A DNA stretch of 64,000 nt. It comes from Lytechinus variegatus. Its lineage: Eukaryota; Echinodermata; Echinoidea; Temnopleuroida; Toxopneustidae. The notes beneath the pieces are model-generated. The model had not been told where the DNA came from and did no database searches. It worked only from the letters and a program-made list of their open reading frames with translations. Of the stretch, positions 60,951-64,000 are shown in pieces (the stretch's first letter is position 1; every line of letters starts with the position of its first letter). The stretch covers positions 34,967,000 through 35,030,999 of the forward strand of contig NC_054749.1 of assembly GCF_018143015.1 (NCBI RefSeq). Direction: 5' to 3'. Position numbers and translations under genes: made by a program.

Positions 60951-63216
60951 TAAGTTAGAGTTGTTATCATCACAATGCTATTAAAATATGGTTTCTTCCA
61001 ACCCCCACGGTCTGATGGGCCTACTGCTTAGGTGTGTAGATGTATTACCCATGACTAAATTTCCATGACAAATACGTGAGCGGAGGTGTATTGAATCAAT
61101 TTACACGCATATACATTCTGTTTATTTTCTTGATTGTTTGACAGGTGACGTCACAATACTCTGCGGTGAGGAAATACCCATACTATGACTATAACAATAA
61201 AGAGTGGGCGTGTCTCGCTACCATGTTATGGGAGGGGCAGATTAAGGGAGTTATTAAACTGGTAGTGGTAGTGGTGGTGGTCGATTTGGGGTTATGGGCG
61301 TGGCTTGATGACAAATAGTAAATAGAACAAACTTTATAGACCAGTTATTATTTACATCACATTGACCTGATTTCTCGGAGCAGTCTGACTCATTTATTTG
61401 TTTTATTCTGCTATTGAAGTGCGATTTCCACCTTGTAATTCACTTTCGCGTTGTGTCCGAAGACAAACTATTATAATGATGGCTGTAATGATTCGAATAG
61501 ACGTTAGCATTCATGAACTTTGAAATCAAACATCCAATGTGTGTGCTTGAATCGGGGCAGAAAGAAGAATCTAAAAAAATAAGACCGGAAAGGTTAAACA
61601 AAAATGGAAGAAAGGTGAGAGTAAATCCCACAGGATAGGTAAACAGAGAAATCAAAGGATTTATGTCAACAAACTCATATTGACTAGACAAATTAAATCA
61701 GCTCCCTCTCACGTCGACACTGATATGTCGTAGTTAGCACCAAGTGCACACTCACAACCTCAACTCATGCCAAAAAGCAAATCTCGCGGCGTATTCTTGG
61801 TTATTACATTTTCTCGGATATGTTTTGTCTCTTTCCTTTATAAAAGTGGCGGCTTTGTGGGTGTTCGGCATATAGATAGGATTTTTTTTTGCGACTTGAG
61901 CCCGGAAATGTAATATAGTCAGAGAGTGGTTATATCATTTTATGGTTATATCATTTTGATTCAGTGGATATTGGTCGATGTTGTATTTCAATGTAGGTTA
62001 ATGTATTTCAGCGGCAAACAATCTCACAACATTATGTGAGAAATCTTGAAGGTGGTCTAGTAAGTGCTGATAATACTCTTTGCTTGGCGTCCAAGCAAAT
62101 CAAGGCGATACCTTTACACCGGAACATGTTCCATTTTAATGGATGGCCTGATTTTCATGACTTCTTTTTCTGTCACAAATCATTTGTCAAAAAATGTGTC
62201 ATCTTTAATTGTCATCAACAAGGGAATGTCTCTTTAATCGGATTGAGCAATACAACATCACGATAGATTTTTCATCTCCGTCCTCGGACGTACGACATTG
62301 CATAGTTACAAATAGGTGACTTAATAGTCTTAAAATGGTAAATAGGAAGATATGGACGGGATTACAACGTGAATCATTGATCACGTCTTGTAGAAATGCA
62401 ACGTGTGAAGATTATGTGACTTCATTGTGAACAAATCAAGAGTCCTCGAATGTACTCTTACACGATCAAATCACAGTGGATGAACTATCGAAAGTATCGA
62501 TACGTCACGTACGCAGTCAATAGCATGACTATCACACGACTTTATTTCGTTTTAAAATGTACTTAATATGTCCATGCTTAGACGAAAGTATGGCGGAAAG
62601 CAGCAGATTCGCCAAGATAGAAAACGCTCATAAGTTTTGCCCGCATTCTGTTCACAGGTCGAAATCTCAGAAAGTGTTAATCCTGAATTGTTTGTAATGA
62701 TTAATATTGTACAAGGCTTAAGAAAAAAGGTACCAACATTATTTTGTCAAGACAGCAGGTGCACCGTTGGCTTTCTGTAGTACCGTCTTCATAATTTATA
62801 AAGGTGAAATTAGTGCTTACGAATAAAACTTAACGGATTATTATATTTAAAACAATTATTCTAAAGTAGTTATTTTAACATAAAAAATAGAACATTGAAA
62901 AAACATTAATAACTAATGAATGAAAATGTAATATGTTTCTGTCTCCTTATTCCAAATCAAGAACGTGTTCAACTAACTTGCATGACGCGCTATTATTCCG
63001 AAGTTAACTTCTGACAATCTATTAATATTAAATAAAAGACGATGGACAGAAGTTTATACTCAGTGCAATAGTGATATGATAATGAAATTAAATTGCCAAA
63101 TCGGCACGCAGTATAGAGAGCTCCCTTCACCGTCAAAATTAATTTGTGAATTCAATGTCAATTAACGAGAGTACTTCAAACCAATAATTATCTTCATTGA
63201 TATGTGATTAGAATAT
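60951..63216. other. intergenic, no gene seen
   Basis: The frame at 62036-62266 has no convincing start context, splice sites or motif. Nothing else supportable. Confidence 0.4.
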
Positions 63217-63543
63217 TTAACGGTTATAGTTTAACACTAGTCTTCTGAGCCTATAATTGCCCACTGTGGCATTAACAATGAATAGTTTTCTCTCCCGACT
63301 ATGTCCTTTAGAGCATGCATAACCACGCATCATTTCTTGAAACGGAGTGACCACGGACTGTTCAATCTCCTGCATTTTGGTCGAGTAAAAACTCTGATGT
63401 TTCAAAAAGGATATCTTATACGACGGACGCACATTATCGCGGAGCGGTGCACTGTCTTTTATCATATTAGATCCCATCAAATCAGGTAGCAAAGGAGAAA
63501 GCATCTCAGTATCTGCCATGAGTACAACGACATCGCAATACAT
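63217..63543 (-). CDS. candidate exon of unknown gene
   Basis: A minus-strand frame of 108 codons whose middle, from MADTEMLSPLLPDLMGS through FQEMMRGYACSK, looks more protein-like and GC-richer than surrounding DNA. No donor could be placed with confidence, and I recognise no family. It is either an exon of a gene running left or a chance frame. Confidence 0.25.
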   Translation of the reverse strand: MYCDVVVLMADTEMLSPLLPDLMGSNMIKDSAPLRDNVRPSYKISFLKHQSFYSTKMQEIEQSVVTPFQEMMRGYACSKGHSRERKLFIVNATVGNYRLRRLVLNYNR

Positions 63544-63885
63544 ATAAGTCCTGTAACGATTTTCTCGGCTATGATGCTATGCTATCTCGAGAAGATAAGA
63601 TGAAGGACCTAAATTACAAGGAGTTGCTTTACTATCATTTTGAGCGCAAATGTGTCATATTTTGAGAATAAAGGTATCGCTGTTCTGCAGTACAGCACGG
63701 ACCATCCTGAACTATTTTGTGGAGAAAAACATATGACATTGTAGAAGTTTGTTCTCTGCATAGTCTCCTCTAGCTATCACTATATTATATTGACCTGTCT
63801 TGATATTGTGATGTGCCACTCTAGGAAGTTATTTTCTGATTATCACTTTTGATCAACCTGATTTAGAATCGAAGTAAAAGGCGCC

Positions 63886-63906
63886 ATGTTTAAATCTAGA
63901 AGCAGA
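63886..63906 (+). CDS. weak candidate first coding exon (MFKSRSR)
   Basis: ATG in good context (GCGCCATG) opens seven codons, MFKSRSR, followed directly by a strong donor AGA|GTAAGT. If real, the gene continues beyond the right edge. Too short to identify. Confidence 0.2.
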
Positions 63907-64000
63907 GTAAGTATATGCTTATTTTATTGTACTTTGTAAGATGGACTGCCGTTATAATCCTCAATATCCCATAATAACAGAGCAAAAAGCAAAATTGCAA

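Overview
The window looks like an AT-rich piece of a marine invertebrate nuclear genome, most likely an echinoderm and probably a sea urchin. The evidence is spliced genes with GT-AG introns of about 0.3-1.5 kb, very many short inverted-repeat elements (MITEs), tRNA-derived SINEs, one 5'-truncated LINE and long trinucleotide microsatellites. The species call is inference from repeat style and gene structure; no marker gene fixes it. I saw no LTR element, retrovirus, Polinton, CRISPR array or rRNA.

The coding content lies in the left half (about 7.6-35.2 kb). It is a cluster of three genes built from one protein module of about 165 residues that I do not recognise. Each module is encoded by two exons, always split by a phase-1 intron at the same Gly-Lys position, and is predicted to be a five-strand alpha/beta (Rossmann-like) domain with signature motifs CTS/CSS, LPYNxID, (D)VMxLCHSxNNR, ITDV, VHDF and QPxTF. 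Gene A (minus strand, 7.7-9.6 kb, with a possible 5' exon near 11.6-11.9 kb) has one module. Gene B (plus, 15.6-23.7 kb) has eight coding exons, about 1346 residues, two modules and a 22-copy array of a 24-residue repeat in one exon. Gene C (plus, 30.7-35.1 kb) has four coding exons, about 559 residues and two modules joined by a Gln/His/Pro-rich linker. The first modules of B and C resemble each other, as do the second modules, so module doubling seems older than the gene duplication. None of the predicted proteins shows a signal peptide or membrane segment. Perfect palindromic kappaB-type sites (GGGAATTCCC) lie between A and B and just upstream of a TATA box 1.4 kb 5' of gene C, which suggests Rel/NF-kappaB-inducible, possibly defence-related genes.

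The right half (about 35.5-64 kb) is repeat-rich and nearly gene-free as far as I can see. It holds a 36-bp minisatellite, several MITE families (GGTGTT-rich, GTTGCATAAA, TTAAAGG, hAT-like and others), a LINE 3' end, SINEs, GATA and ACT microsatellites (one ACT array flanked by a 100-bp direct duplication) and two weak candidate exons near the right edge. The first 7 kb is also repeat-dominated.
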